Assembly (NCBI GenBank): GCA_964495785.1
Contig: CAZBXL010000010.1
Location: forward strand, 6,209 to 70,208
Direction of reading: 5' to 3'
Length of the DNA: 64,000 nucleotides
From: RFSX01 sp964495785
Lineage (GTDB): Bacteria > Bacteroidota > Bacteroidia > Chitinophagales > Saprospiraceae
Shown here piece after piece: positions 44,787 to 53,341 of the stretch (position 1 is its first letter; each line of letters starts with the position of its first letter). A program made the translations under genes and the position numbers. The notes under the pieces were generated by a model. The model did no database searches. It had not been told where the DNA came from and saw only the letters and a program-made list of their open reading frames with translations.

Positions 44787-46040
44787 TCAAACCCGGATCA
44801 AATTATTTTGATTCGGGTTTTTCTTTTCTATATACCAAATGATTAGAACAACTATGTACTCTATAGCAATGAGATACAGGTTCTGCTTAAAGTCCTCGTT
44901 CTGATATGTACTATAACTTAATAGAATGAAGAATGACCATACGAGCAACCAATACTTCTTGTAGAACACACTCAAACCAATAGGAACAATCAGGTACCAA
45001 GGATGAACAGTTGTGGTGCACAACAGGTAAGTCACGAAGGAAAAAATCATAACATTAATAATAGTCCCTCTATTACTCTCAGCCCTATAATGATTGATAG
45101 CTTTAAACAAAATTATGATAAGAGCTGAAAATGATAATAAGGGCCCTATAATACTAATCTGATTATACCCTGTTATCAATTGGCCTACTTCCCTAAGTAC
45201 ATAGTATACACTTGCATTAAACTCAAACTTTCTAAAATATAAGTCTATACTATCAAGAAAGTGTGGAACATCTAAACCATAGAAAAATGGTACAAAGAGT
45301 ATCAATGAGATGACAACAAAAGAGAATATAAAACATAATAACCCTCTATGCTTTTTCTTATATAAGTGTAGCAAAATAACAGGCAAAAACATTAATGGCA
45401 ATAGTTTAGTAGCTACGCTTAATCCCAGAAAAAAACCTGCGCCAAGTGTCTTGTGAGATAGTAGATAGTATATACTTCCTAATAAGAAAAATAGCATTAC
45501 GCCTTCAAAGTGAACGTTAGCCATTATCTCTACTATCACGAGAGGATTAAGTGCATATATAAGCATCCTATGACGATCCATGTTAAGTAGATCAAGAATC
45601 TTGATTAAGTAATAGAAGCACCCTATCTCAGACAAAAGCAAGACGATCTTCAATAGTATTGTAGAACTCGTTATTGAAAACGGACTGAATATCGTAGAAA
45701 CGTAAAAAATCAATTGGCTGATAGGGGGATAGATCGTAAAATAATCAGGTGAATTCATCGCAGAATATAGTCCCCCAATTTCATCTGACTTAATAATTCC
45801 TTGGCCTATAATTTCTGAAGGAAGATACGAAAGTGGATGTATTCCTTGGTGCATTAAAATACCGTCCCAGAAGAATCTATAAATATCATTAGACAAATTA
45901 GGAAAGGAAAAGACTAAACCAAAACGTGCTATGAATGCTACAAGCAAAATACTTACAAATGAAAAAGTAAACTTGGCATTATAGAACATCAATAATCCAT
46001 AAGCAGAAAATGCTATTGAGAAGCCTATGAGAATTTTCAC
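44787..46040 (-). CDS. Membrane glycosyltransferase (GT87/mannosyltransferase-like)
   Basis: 417 residues from GTG 46040, with about ten hydrophobic segments and an early NDIYRFFWDGILMHQGIHPL motif like those of polyprenol-phosphate-sugar-dependent transferases (GT87/DUF2029-type). The frame is open upstream to 46142 and codes a further probable membrane helix (HKQIFLFVFSVLFIGSIYYL). The only start-like codon there is ATC at 46139, which would overlap the upstream gene's stop by 17 bases. The last 11 residues (NPNQNNLIRV and the preceding Lys) are encoded by the terminator hairpin. It follows two GT2 genes; together they may build a lipid-linked sugar. Substrate unknown. Confidence 0.78.
   Translation of the reverse strand: MKILIGFSIAFSAYGLLMFYNAKFTFSFVSILLVAFIARFGLVFSFPNLSNDIYRFFWDGILMHQGIHPLSYLPSEIIGQGIIKSDEIGGLYSAMNSPDYFTIYPPISQLIFYVSTIFSPFSITSSTILLKIVLLLSEIGCFYYLIKILDLLNMDRHRMLIYALNPLVIVEIMANVHFEGVMLFFLLGSIYYLLSHKTLGAGFFLGLSVATKLLPLMFLPVILLHLYKKKHRGLLCFIFSFVVISLILFVPFFYGLDVPHFLDSIDLYFRKFEFNASVYYVLREVGQLITGYNQISIIGPLLSFSALIIILFKAINHYRAESNRGTIINVMIFSFVTYLLCTTTVHPWYLIVPIGLSVFYKKYWLLVWSFFILLSYSTYQNEDFKQNLYLIAIEYIVVLIIWYIEKKNPNQNNLIRV
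44789..44827. terminator. Bidirectional intrinsic terminator between gldN and the glycosyltransferase genes
   Basis: A 14-pair stem (one G-T pair) with arms 44789-44802 and 44807-44820 and a TTAT loop. It is followed by a T-rich tract on the plus strand (TTCTTTTCT). On the minus strand the hairpin lies inside the opposing gene and encodes its last 11 residues before the stop. Confidence 0.88.
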
Positions 46041-46122
46041 AAACTCATCTTGCTCAACTCCAAAACCTAAATAATAAATACTGCCTATAAAAAGAACAGA
46101 AAAAACGAATAGAAAAATTTGC

Positions 46123-47622
46123 TTATGCCGCTGATTGATAGCTTAAGTGTTTAACTGAATAAAAGAAGATAGTACTATAACCTGCAAACAAAGATATATG
46201 AAATAAGAGCATGGAGATATTACCAGATGAAAGTCCAGCGATAATTGCCATTAAAAAATATATAGCTAAGAAGCCTTCTAATATTGTGACTGGTGAGATT
46301 TTTACACCTTGATACTTAGCTTTCTTAAATGAATCTTTTATACCAGTAATGTTAAACTTAGGTGTTCTTACGAATGAGGACTTCTTACCCATATAGCCAG
46401 CCAGTACTGCTATCGAGTTATGGAATGACAATCCCATAGACAATGATAAGAATACAGGAAATAAAATTATAAACTTGAATATTGATTTGACTTTAGACTG
46501 TCCCTTCCATGAGGCCTGGACATTAGCTACATAGTAAACTAAAATCACCATCAGCATAGAAACAAAAAAGAAGTTTAATAAATATACGTGTGATGACAGA
46601 GGGTCAATGACATAAATCAAAGGAACACTAAACACGCCAATCATAAAGACAAATAAAAACACGGAGCTCCCTAATAGGTGCATACTTGCGTGTAATTTTT
46701 GCTTAGCTGATATAGGAGACTTCCATATTTTAGGTAATAATTTCTTAGCTGTCTCTGCACCACCTTTCATCCATCTATATTGCTGAGATTTCAATCCTAT
46801 CATCTCTGCTGGCAGCTCTGCTGGCGAGGTGACTTCCTCTAAGTAGATAATCTGCCAACCCTTAAGCTGAGCTCTATAACTGAGGTCGAGATCCTCTGTT
46901 AGGGTATCTGCTTCCCATCCTCCAGCATCAGCTATTGCCGCAGCTCTCCATACACCTGCTGTACCATTAAACTGTAACAGGTAATTACCAGACTCTCTAC
47001 CCTGCTGCTCAACGGTAAAGTGGACATTAAGCTGAAGCGCTTGCATCTGTGTGATAAGAGAATATCCTTGATTAATATGTCCCCACTTAGTCTGGACTAC
47101 TGCGACTTTTTCGTTGTTAAAGTGTGGAATAGTATTTTTTAAGAAATCCTTATCCGGCAGGAAGTCAGCATCAAAAATGGCAATAAATTCCCCCTTGGCA
47201 TCTAATGTGGCTTCCTTAAGTGCCCCGGCTTTGTAACCCTTGCGATCGGTTCTTTGGATGACCTTTATATCAAACCCTTTAGCCTGATACTCTTTAACTT
47301 TGGCTGTGGTTCTCTCAATGGTTTCGTCTGTACTATCATCGAGAACTTGTATCTCGAGCTTATCCTTAGGGTAATCTATGAGACAGATGTTGTCGATAAG
47401 TCTATCTACAACATAGTATTCATTGAATAGTGGTAACTGGATAGTGACTATAGGAATATGGCCATTAAGCTCTGGTTTATCTTTTGCAGTTTTTGACTCT
47501 CGTCTATGATGACTCAAGTAATGTATCAGAAGATGAAACTGAAACATACAATATACCGTGATGTACAATAAACAAATCACATAAGCTACTAATACTATAT
47601 TTCCTAATACCTCCAATATCAT
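46123..47622 (-). CDS. Membrane-bound GT2 glycosyltransferase, cellulose-synthase-like
   Basis: I start at ATG 47622, which overlaps the stop of the upstream gene as ATGA, rather than the GTG at 47643. The 499-residue protein has an N-terminal membrane helix, a GT-A domain with catalytic motifs VLDDSTDETIERT, AIFDADFLPDKD, TEDLDLSYRAQLKGW and QQYRWMKGG, and four or five C-terminal membrane helices. This is the D,D,D,Q(Q/R)xRW pattern of processive or CesA/CslA-like enzymes. It probably makes a beta-linked sugar chain or glycolipid; substrate not decided. Confidence 0.88.
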   Translation of the reverse strand: MILEVLGNIVLVAYVICLLYITVYCMFQFHLLIHYLSHHRRESKTAKDKPELNGHIPIVTIQLPLFNEYYVVDRLIDNICLIDYPKDKLEIQVLDDSTDETIERTTAKVKEYQAKGFDIKVIQRTDRKGYKAGALKEATLDAKGEFIAIFDADFLPDKDFLKNTIPHFNNEKVAVVQTKWGHINQGYSLITQMQALQLNVHFTVEQQGRESGNYLLQFNGTAGVWRAAAIADAGGWEADTLTEDLDLSYRAQLKGWQIIYLEEVTSPAELPAEMIGLKSQQYRWMKGGAETAKKLLPKIWKSPISAKQKLHASMHLLGSSVFLFVFMIGVFSVPLIYVIDPLSSHVYLLNFFFVSMLMVILVYYVANVQASWKGQSKVKSIFKFIILFPVFLSLSMGLSFHNSIAVLAGYMGKKSSFVRTPKFNITGIKDSFKKAKYQGVKISPVTILEGFLAIYFLMAIIAGLSSGNISMLLFHISLFAGYSTIFFYSVKHLSYQSAA

Positions 47623-48302
47623 AATAATTTGAAAATCGTCCACAATATCTTATGTCCAGCTAAGATAGTTCCTTTAATTGTACCAGAAACTTTTGACTGA
47701 CCTATACGCTTTCTGTAGTTAACAGGTACCTCAATACATTTTAGCTTTAGTTTAGCAGCTTTGACCTGCATCTCTACCGTCCAACCGAAATCCTCGTCCT
47801 GCATATTGATTAATTTTAGCGCATCATATTTGATTGCTCTAAATGGTCCAAGATCGGTAAATTTATAATTATAAAAGAGCTTTATTAAACTCGTAGCGAG
47901 CCAATTACCAAAAATTTGTTGAGGTTGCATAGAACCTCTCTCAAGATGACCTAAAGCTCTAGAACCAATAACCATATCATAATTATCATTTAATATAGGA
48001 GCTATTACTGAGACCATTTCTTCAGGATGATCAGAATAATCACCATCTAAAAACACAATAGTCTCCGGCTTAACATCTTTCTCCTCGATATATCTAATAC
48101 CTGCCAAGCAAGCACTCCCATAGCCCTTTTTCTTAGCCATCACTACAGTAGCTCCGTTAGATGCAGATACTTCAGCAGTTCTATCTGTACTATTATTGTC
48201 ACATACTATGATATCACGGACAATGTCTTTTGGGATATCATTAATGACACGAACAATCGACTTCTCTTCGTTATAAGCAGGTATGATGACGTCTATATTC
48301 AA
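47619..48302 (-). CDS. GT2 glycosyltransferase, dolichol-phosphate mannosyltransferase-like
   Basis: 227 residues. The start is TTG at 48302 (NIDVIIPAYNEEKSIVRVIN); a stop codon lies four codons upstream and no ATG precedes the motif. The GT-A signatures are VCDNNSTDRTAEV and FLDGDYSDHPEEMV, followed by a GRALGHLERGSMQPQQIFGN-like segment and TDLGPFRAIKYDALKLI, typical of polyprenyl-phosphate sugar transferases. It is soluble or membrane-associated. It is the first of three co-directional glycosyltransferase genes and overlaps the next by four bases. Confidence 0.88.
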   Translation of the reverse strand: MNIDVIIPAYNEEKSIVRVINDIPKDIVRDIIVCDNNSTDRTAEVSASNGATVVMAKKKGYGSACLAGIRYIEEKDVKPETIVFLDGDYSDHPEEMVSVIAPILNDNYDMVIGSRALGHLERGSMQPQQIFGNWLATSLIKLFYNYKFTDLGPFRAIKYDALKLINMQDEDFGWTVEMQVKAAKLKLKCIEVPVNYRKRIGQSKVSGTIKGTILAGHKILWTIFKLL

Positions 48303-48459
48303 ACTAAGAGCTCAAAGGTCTATTTATCTTAAAATCAAAAAGTAAAAATACCTTATATATCCAGGCTATTATGACTATGTAAGACAATAAATAGAATTTT
48401 AAATTAATTTTGATACGCTGTTCACTTTTACGGCTTTACAAATACATAAGAAGCACCAT

Positions 48460-49941
48460 ATGTTATATAAAACATTAAAAATCACACTGTACTTAGCTAT
48501 CGCGTTGATTTACATAACATTACATTCTTGTCAAGACGATTCTGTATCTACAGATCTTAATATTCCATTACGATTTTCTTTAGATACACTGACCTTTGAT
48601 ACCGTATTTACAGAAATTGGCTCTGCTACGAGATCTTTTAAAGTTTACAATGACTTAGATCAAGCAGTAATTATCAATAGTGTTCAGTTAGATGATGTGT
48701 CTGGATTTTTCAGAATGAATGTAGATGGTACAGCAAGTGACATTGTGGAGAACGTAAGAATAGAAGCCAATGACAGCATATACATATTCGCAGAAGTTAC
48801 AATAGATCCAGATATGGACATCAGTTCGAGTCCTTTTATCATTGAGAGATTTATCAACTTTACAGCTAATAATTCCGAATTTAATATCATGGTACAAGCG
48901 TGGGGCCAGAACGCTAACTACATCCCGAGTAATGAGAGCAAAGCGACAGTCAATGTCTTAGAATGTCCTTTTGGACAAGTCACTTGGGACGATCCCAAGC
49001 CTTACGTAATATATGGCGCTTTACTAATAGATAACTGTGAGCTTATAATACCAGAAGGTACACAAATCTATGTTCATGGTGGAATAGCCATCACTGAATT
49101 AGGAACATACAATGATGGTCTTGTTGTCTTATTAGAAAATGGAAAAATAACCAGTAATGGTACAGCTGAGAATCCGGTGACGATACAAACTGATAGATTA
49201 GAAGAAGAATTTAGTGAAGTACAAGGACAGTGGTCAGGTATCCTGTGTACACCAGGTAGTGAAATAGTCTTATCGCATACCAGTATAGAAAACTCCATAG
49301 TGGGTCTTTCGATAGACTCTACAGCTTCTGCGACCTTAGAATCATGTACCATTGCGCATACAGCTGGTAGTGCCATATCCGCATCCAATGGTAATATTAC
49401 TGCAAACAATTCTCTGTTTTATAATAATGGATCATTTGGACTGAGTCTTAATTTTGGAGGATTATACAATTTCAGTTATTGTACTGTAGCTAATTATAAC
49501 AACCAAGACCAAGCAGTATTTTTAAATAACTTTAAATGTATTGTTCCTGACTGCAGTCAAGTGTTACCTAATCCATTACAAGCCAGATTCAGTAATTGTA
49601 TTCTCGTAGGTAATGACGATGACGAAATAGCCTTAGCAGATATTACTGACGGTACAGAACCTGCATTTTTTGATTATGAATTAAATAATTGCATCGTCAT
49701 CGTTGACGACCTCTTAGATGCCGATGCGCATCCTAATTTCTTTAATAACTGTATTGATTGTATCAATGTAAACAGAACCGATTCTATATTTTTAAATCCG
49801 GACAATTTCGATTATAGGCTCGACACAACATCAGTCGCGATAGATATGGCCATCCCTATTAGTGGGATTACAACTGACATAATAGGTAATAGTCGGGAAC
49901 CCAATACACCAGATATTGGCTGTTATGAATTTCTGAAATAA
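48460..49941 (+). CDS. Lipoprotein with right-handed parallel beta-helix
   Basis: 493 residues with a lipoprotein signal (lipobox TLHSC, Cys24). The N-terminal part (LRFSLDTLTFDTVFTEIGSA, SFKVYNDLDQAVIINSVQL) resembles an Ig-like cap, and residues about 160-400 contain short turns typical of a right-handed beta-helix (SHTSIENSIVGLSIDSTASA, CTIAHTAGSAISASNGNITA, NSLFYNNGSFGLSLNFGG). The C-terminus ends DIIGNSREPNTPDIGCYEF, a common finish in this lipoprotein family. It probably sits on the outer membrane and may bind or cleave polysaccharide, but no catalytic residues can be assigned. A TAATTTTG at 48405-48412 may be its -7 element. Confidence 0.8.
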   Translation: MLYKTLKITLYLAIALIYITLHSCQDDSVSTDLNIPLRFSLDTLTFDTVFTEIGSATRSFKVYNDLDQAVIINSVQLDDVSGFFRMNVDGTASDIVENVRIEANDSIYIFAEVTIDPDMDISSSPFIIERFINFTANNSEFNIMVQAWGQNANYIPSNESKATVNVLECPFGQVTWDDPKPYVIYGALLIDNCELIIPEGTQIYVHGGIAITELGTYNDGLVVLLENGKITSNGTAENPVTIQTDRLEEEFSEVQGQWSGILCTPGSEIVLSHTSIENSIVGLSIDSTASATLESCTIAHTAGSAISASNGNITANNSLFYNNGSFGLSLNFGGLYNFSYCTVANYNNQDQAVFLNNFKCIVPDCSQVLPNPLQARFSNCILVGNDDDEIALADITDGTEPAFFDYELNNCIVIVDDLLDADAHPNFFNNCIDCINVNRTDSIFLNPDNFDYRLDTTSVAIDMAIPISGITTDIIGNSREPNTPDIGCYEFLK

Positions 49942-49947
49942 GCCTTC

Positions 49948-51246
49948 TTATAAAACTTCCGAATTCTCCGTATTATTAACATCCACCTTAGCTACTGCAA
50001 GAAAAATCAAACCAAGAATAAAGAATACAGTGGTGAACAAAACTGGGTGACGAAGATTACCTGTCAACTGACTTATGCCTCCGAATAAAAGTGTTCCCAT
50101 CACTATAGAAAGAAAAGTAAGAACTTGATAAAAGCTAAAGTAAGTTGTCAAGGGCACATCAGGATCATCTATCATCTTAGAATAGGTAGACCTTGATAAT
50201 GACTGAATACCTCCAAATACCAATCCTACAAAAATAGAAATGATATAAAACATCATTTTATCAACTACAAAAAAGGCAGCTATACAGATAATAATCCAAA
50301 TAACGAGCTGGATCATAAGAGAAACTTTATTTCCAAATTTATCTGAAACAAAAGCAAAAAGAAAAGCCCCTATTGCAGCCAAAAACTGAAGCAACAATAT
50401 CAATGCAATGAGTTCACTACTACCAAATTCTAACTCTACTTTTGCAAATAAACTTGCGAGAAGTATAACGATATTAACACCAGCAATATAGAAAAAGTAG
50501 GATGTCAAAAATAAAACTTTTGACTTCTGCAATAATAATTTCTTACCTACAACCAGAACTTCTTCAAATCCTCTAAAGAAAACTTTTGAATCTACTTTTT
50601 TACTCAAGTCTGATGGTAATCTGCTGAATGGGATCATGGCAAATCCTATCCACCATACACCCACTAATAGAAATCCGATTCTGATAGGCAACTGCTCACT
50701 TTCAAAACCTAAAGCTTCATGATATTGTATCATTCCCAGAATAGCTACAAGTAAAATTACAGAACCCACATACCCATATGCATATCCCTTGGCACTGACT
50801 TTGTCATGTTGATCATCAGTTGCGATATCAGGTAAGTAAGAATTATAAAACACCAAACTACTCCCAAAACCAACAGTACCTATAATGTATGCCGTCAATG
50901 CAAACACTGATCTATCTTGACTATCAAAGAAAAACAAAGCGATACATCCGAATGCTCCTAAGAATGTAAAGAACTTTAAGAATGACTTACGTCGACCACT
51001 GTAATCTGCTATGCCAGATAAGAAAGGCAATAGCAATGCAATAAGCAAATAAGCTATAGATATAGAAAAAGAATAGACAGAATCTCGTGCTAAGTCACCA
51101 CCGAAAATACGAAATGTCTCAGGAGCCATCACGACAAAGAAGGGCGGAAAAACAGCAGTGGATATCACTAAGTTAAATGCAGAATTAGCCCAATCGTAAA
51201 ATGCCCAACCTGTAACTATTTTCTTATCATTCTTTATATAGTCCAT
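49948..51246 (-). CDS. UMF1-family MFS transporter (Atg22-like)
   Basis: 432-residue inner membrane protein with about twelve hydrophobic segments. The opening VTGWAFYDWANSAFNLVIST is the hallmark of the UMF1/Atg22-like family; further signatures are LPFLSGIADYSGRRKSFLKF, FYNSYLPDIATDDQHDKVSA and GGIQSLSRSTYSKMIDD. Yeast Atg22 exports amino acids from the vacuole; the bacterial substrate is unknown. ATG start at 51246. It converges with the beta-helix lipoprotein gene (6 bases apart) and is divergent from rimK. Confidence 0.92.
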   Translation of the reverse strand: MDYIKNDKKIVTGWAFYDWANSAFNLVISTAVFPPFFVVMAPETFRIFGGDLARDSVYSFSISIAYLLIALLLPFLSGIADYSGRRKSFLKFFTFLGAFGCIALFFFDSQDRSVFALTAYIIGTVGFGSSLVFYNSYLPDIATDDQHDKVSAKGYAYGYVGSVILLVAILGMIQYHEALGFESEQLPIRIGFLLVGVWWIGFAMIPFSRLPSDLSKKVDSKVFFRGFEEVLVVGKKLLLQKSKVLFLTSYFFYIAGVNIVILLASLFAKVELEFGSSELIALILLLQFLAAIGAFLFAFVSDKFGNKVSLMIQLVIWIIICIAAFFVVDKMMFYIISIFVGLVFGGIQSLSRSTYSKMIDDPDVPLTTYFSFYQVLTFLSIVMGTLLFGGISQLTGNLRHPVLFTTVFFILGLIFLAVAKVDVNNTENSEVL

Positions 51247-51415
51247 ACATAATTATATATCAGCAAATTAGTCAAAAAATTATGCATTGAGGACTCTATT
51301 ATATCTCTACTTATCAGATATTCTAATTTTAAAATTAATTTTGAACCTATCAGAGACTATTTTATGTGGCTGCTATCAGATTATCACGTCTCAATAATAA
51401 CATTTTAAATCAAAT

Positions 51416-52291
51416 ATGAATATCGTAATTCTATCAAGAAATCCAGCACTCTACAGTACTCAGAGTCTGGCACGAGCTGCACGACTAAGACATCATTATG
51501 TAAGAATAATTGATTACAATAATTGTGACCTAATCATAGAAGAGAATAACATCGTGGTATCTTATCATGGTCAGATACTCGAGGACATAGATGCCATCAT
51601 TCCAAGAATAGGATCAAGCTACACCAATTATGGGGCAGCTGTTATAAGACAGTTTGAACAGAAAGGCATCTTCACAACTTTAAGTTCTGATGCATTACTC
51701 AAGGCAAGAGATAAGTTAAGTTGCTCTCAATTGCTTGCATCTAAAGGCTTAGCTGTACCTAAGACCATTGTATCTAATAACAGTATAATCTATAACCACC
51801 TCATTCAAAAATTTGATCAAGATAAGATTGTCATAAAACTGATTAACGGAACGCATGGCATCGGTGTTATACTTGCTGACAAGCATAGACAAGCTGAATC
51901 TATCTTAGAAGCATTTAATAAAAATAATCAGAAATCACTGATGCAAGAATTTATACAAGAAGCTGATGGAAGTGACATTAGAATATTAGTAGTCGATGGT
52001 GAAGTTGTAGGTTCTATGAAGAGACAAGCTAGAGAAGGAGAATTTAGATCTAATCTGCATAGAGGCGGAAGTTCTAAAGTAGAGCCTATATCAGATAAAG
52101 AAAAAGAAATAGCTCTAAAAGCTGTCAATTATCTTGGGTTAAAAATTGCAGGTGTGGACATGCTTAGATCTAATAGAGGCCCACTCATTTTAGAGGTAAA
52201 TGCATCGCCTGGATTAGAAGGTATCGAGACTACAACACGTATAGACATAGCAGGTAAGATCATCGCATTTATAGAAAGGGGTATTTCTTAA
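51416..52291 (+). CDS. rimK: RimK-type glutamate ligase (ATP-grasp)
   Basis: 291 residues. It starts NIVILSRNPALYSTQSLARA, as RimK does, and has the ATP-grasp motifs KLINGTHGIGVILAD, MQEFIQEADGSDIRILVVDG, FRSNLHRGGSSKVEPISD and a metal-binding end LILEVNASPGLEGIE. E. coli RimK adds glutamates to the C-terminus of ribosomal protein S6. A TAATTTTG at 51336-51343 may be part of its promoter. The M14-type hydrolase gene begins 12 bases after its stop, so the two are very likely one operon. Confidence 0.93.
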   Translation: MNIVILSRNPALYSTQSLARAARLRHHYVRIIDYNNCDLIIEENNIVVSYHGQILEDIDAIIPRIGSSYTNYGAAVIRQFEQKGIFTTLSSDALLKARDKLSCSQLLASKGLAVPKTIVSNNSIIYNHLIQKFDQDKIVIKLINGTHGIGVILADKHRQAESILEAFNKNNQKSLMQEFIQEADGSDIRILVVDGEVVGSMKRQAREGEFRSNLHRGGSSKVEPISDKEKEIALKAVNYLGLKIAGVDMLRSNRGPLILEVNASPGLEGIETTTRIDIAGKIIAFIERGIS

Positions 52292-52303
52292 TTATTAGAT
52301 AAT

Positions 52304-53269
52304 ATGAAAAAAATTAAGAAATTAGATATTGCGAATCAAAGTTTTTTGGAGGGTGAAAGTGCTCAGTTAAAAATACGAGTCGGAAGATTAACAGCAGGAA
52401 ATCTTATATACGTACAAGGACACGTTTATAGATCTAAAAAAGCAGGTCCTACTACCCTATTACTAGCCGGCGTGCATGGTGATGAGATCAATGGCATAGA
52501 GACGATCAGAAGAATTATGGATCAGAATGTCCTAGAAGAAGTTATATCTGGGACCGTAATTGTCGTGCCAATAGTTAACGTTTTTGGGTTTATTAATTCT
52601 GATAGATATGTGCCCGATGGTAAAGACGTCAATAGAAGTTTTCCTGGCTCACTTAATGGCTCCTTAGCCTCACGTATTGCTCGTACATTGACTAAATATT
52701 TATTCCCTATTGTAGATTACATTATTGATTTCCATACGGGTGGTGATTTCAGATATAATTACCCTCAGATCCGATATACAAAAGGCAGTACAGAATCAAA
52801 AAAACTAGCTGAGGTTTTTCATGCACCTTATACAATCGCTACTCGTAATATATCTAAGTCGCTAAGAAAAACTGCTCATAACATGGGCATCACCTCAATA
52901 GTATTTGAAGGAGGAGAATCAATAAGAATTAATCCCGAAGTCATCACTTCAGGTATTGAAGGCGTATTGAGATGTCTTCATCATTTGGGTCATATCACAG
53001 ATAGATATGTACATTCTCCTGACTACGATAATATTATTATTGAAAAAACCTCATGGAGAAGAGCAAAAACCTCAGGCATACTTATTAAGAATAAAGTTTC
53101 TGGAGACTACGTCAAAAAAGGCACTATACTGGGCACTATTAACGATCCATACGGAAGAGAATCTAATCCTATTATTGCTTCAATGTCAGGTCATATCATA
53201 GGTCACAATAATGCTTCATTAGTCAATTATGGAGATGCGGTATTTCATATAGGAGCAGAAAAGAAATAA
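52304..53269 (+). CDS. M14-type zinc hydrolase (aspartoacylase/succinylglutamate desuccinylase-like)
   Basis: 321 residues. The zinc site is visible as His58 and Glu61 in LLLAGVHGDEINGIE and His144 in IDFHTGGDF; Arg111 in DVNRSFPG is the usual substrate-binding residue, and FEGGES contains the probable catalytic Glu. The C-terminal 80 residues resemble a small biotinyl-like beta domain found in this subfamily (SGDYVKKGTILGTIND, PIIASMSGHIIGHNNASL). It lies 12 bases after rimK. It may remove glutamates added by RimK or act on a small molecule; this is inference. True AstE function is unlikely, because no other ast genes are present. Confidence 0.88.
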   Translation: MKKIKKLDIANQSFLEGESAQLKIRVGRLTAGNLIYVQGHVYRSKKAGPTTLLLAGVHGDEINGIETIRRIMDQNVLEEVISGTVIVVPIVNVFGFINSDRYVPDGKDVNRSFPGSLNGSLASRIARTLTKYLFPIVDYIIDFHTGGDFRYNYPQIRYTKGSTESKKLAEVFHAPYTIATRNISKSLRKTAHNMGITSIVFEGGESIRINPEVITSGIEGVLRCLHHLGHITDRYVHSPDYDNIIIEKTSWRRAKTSGILIKNKVSGDYVKKGTILGTINDPYGRESNPIIASMSGHIIGHNNASLVNYGDAVFHIGAEKK

Positions 53270-53341
53270 ATCTAAATGAAAAGTTTGCTGTAAGCTAAAT
53301 AATCATATGTTGAAAATTAATAATATGTTTATTTTTATCCT

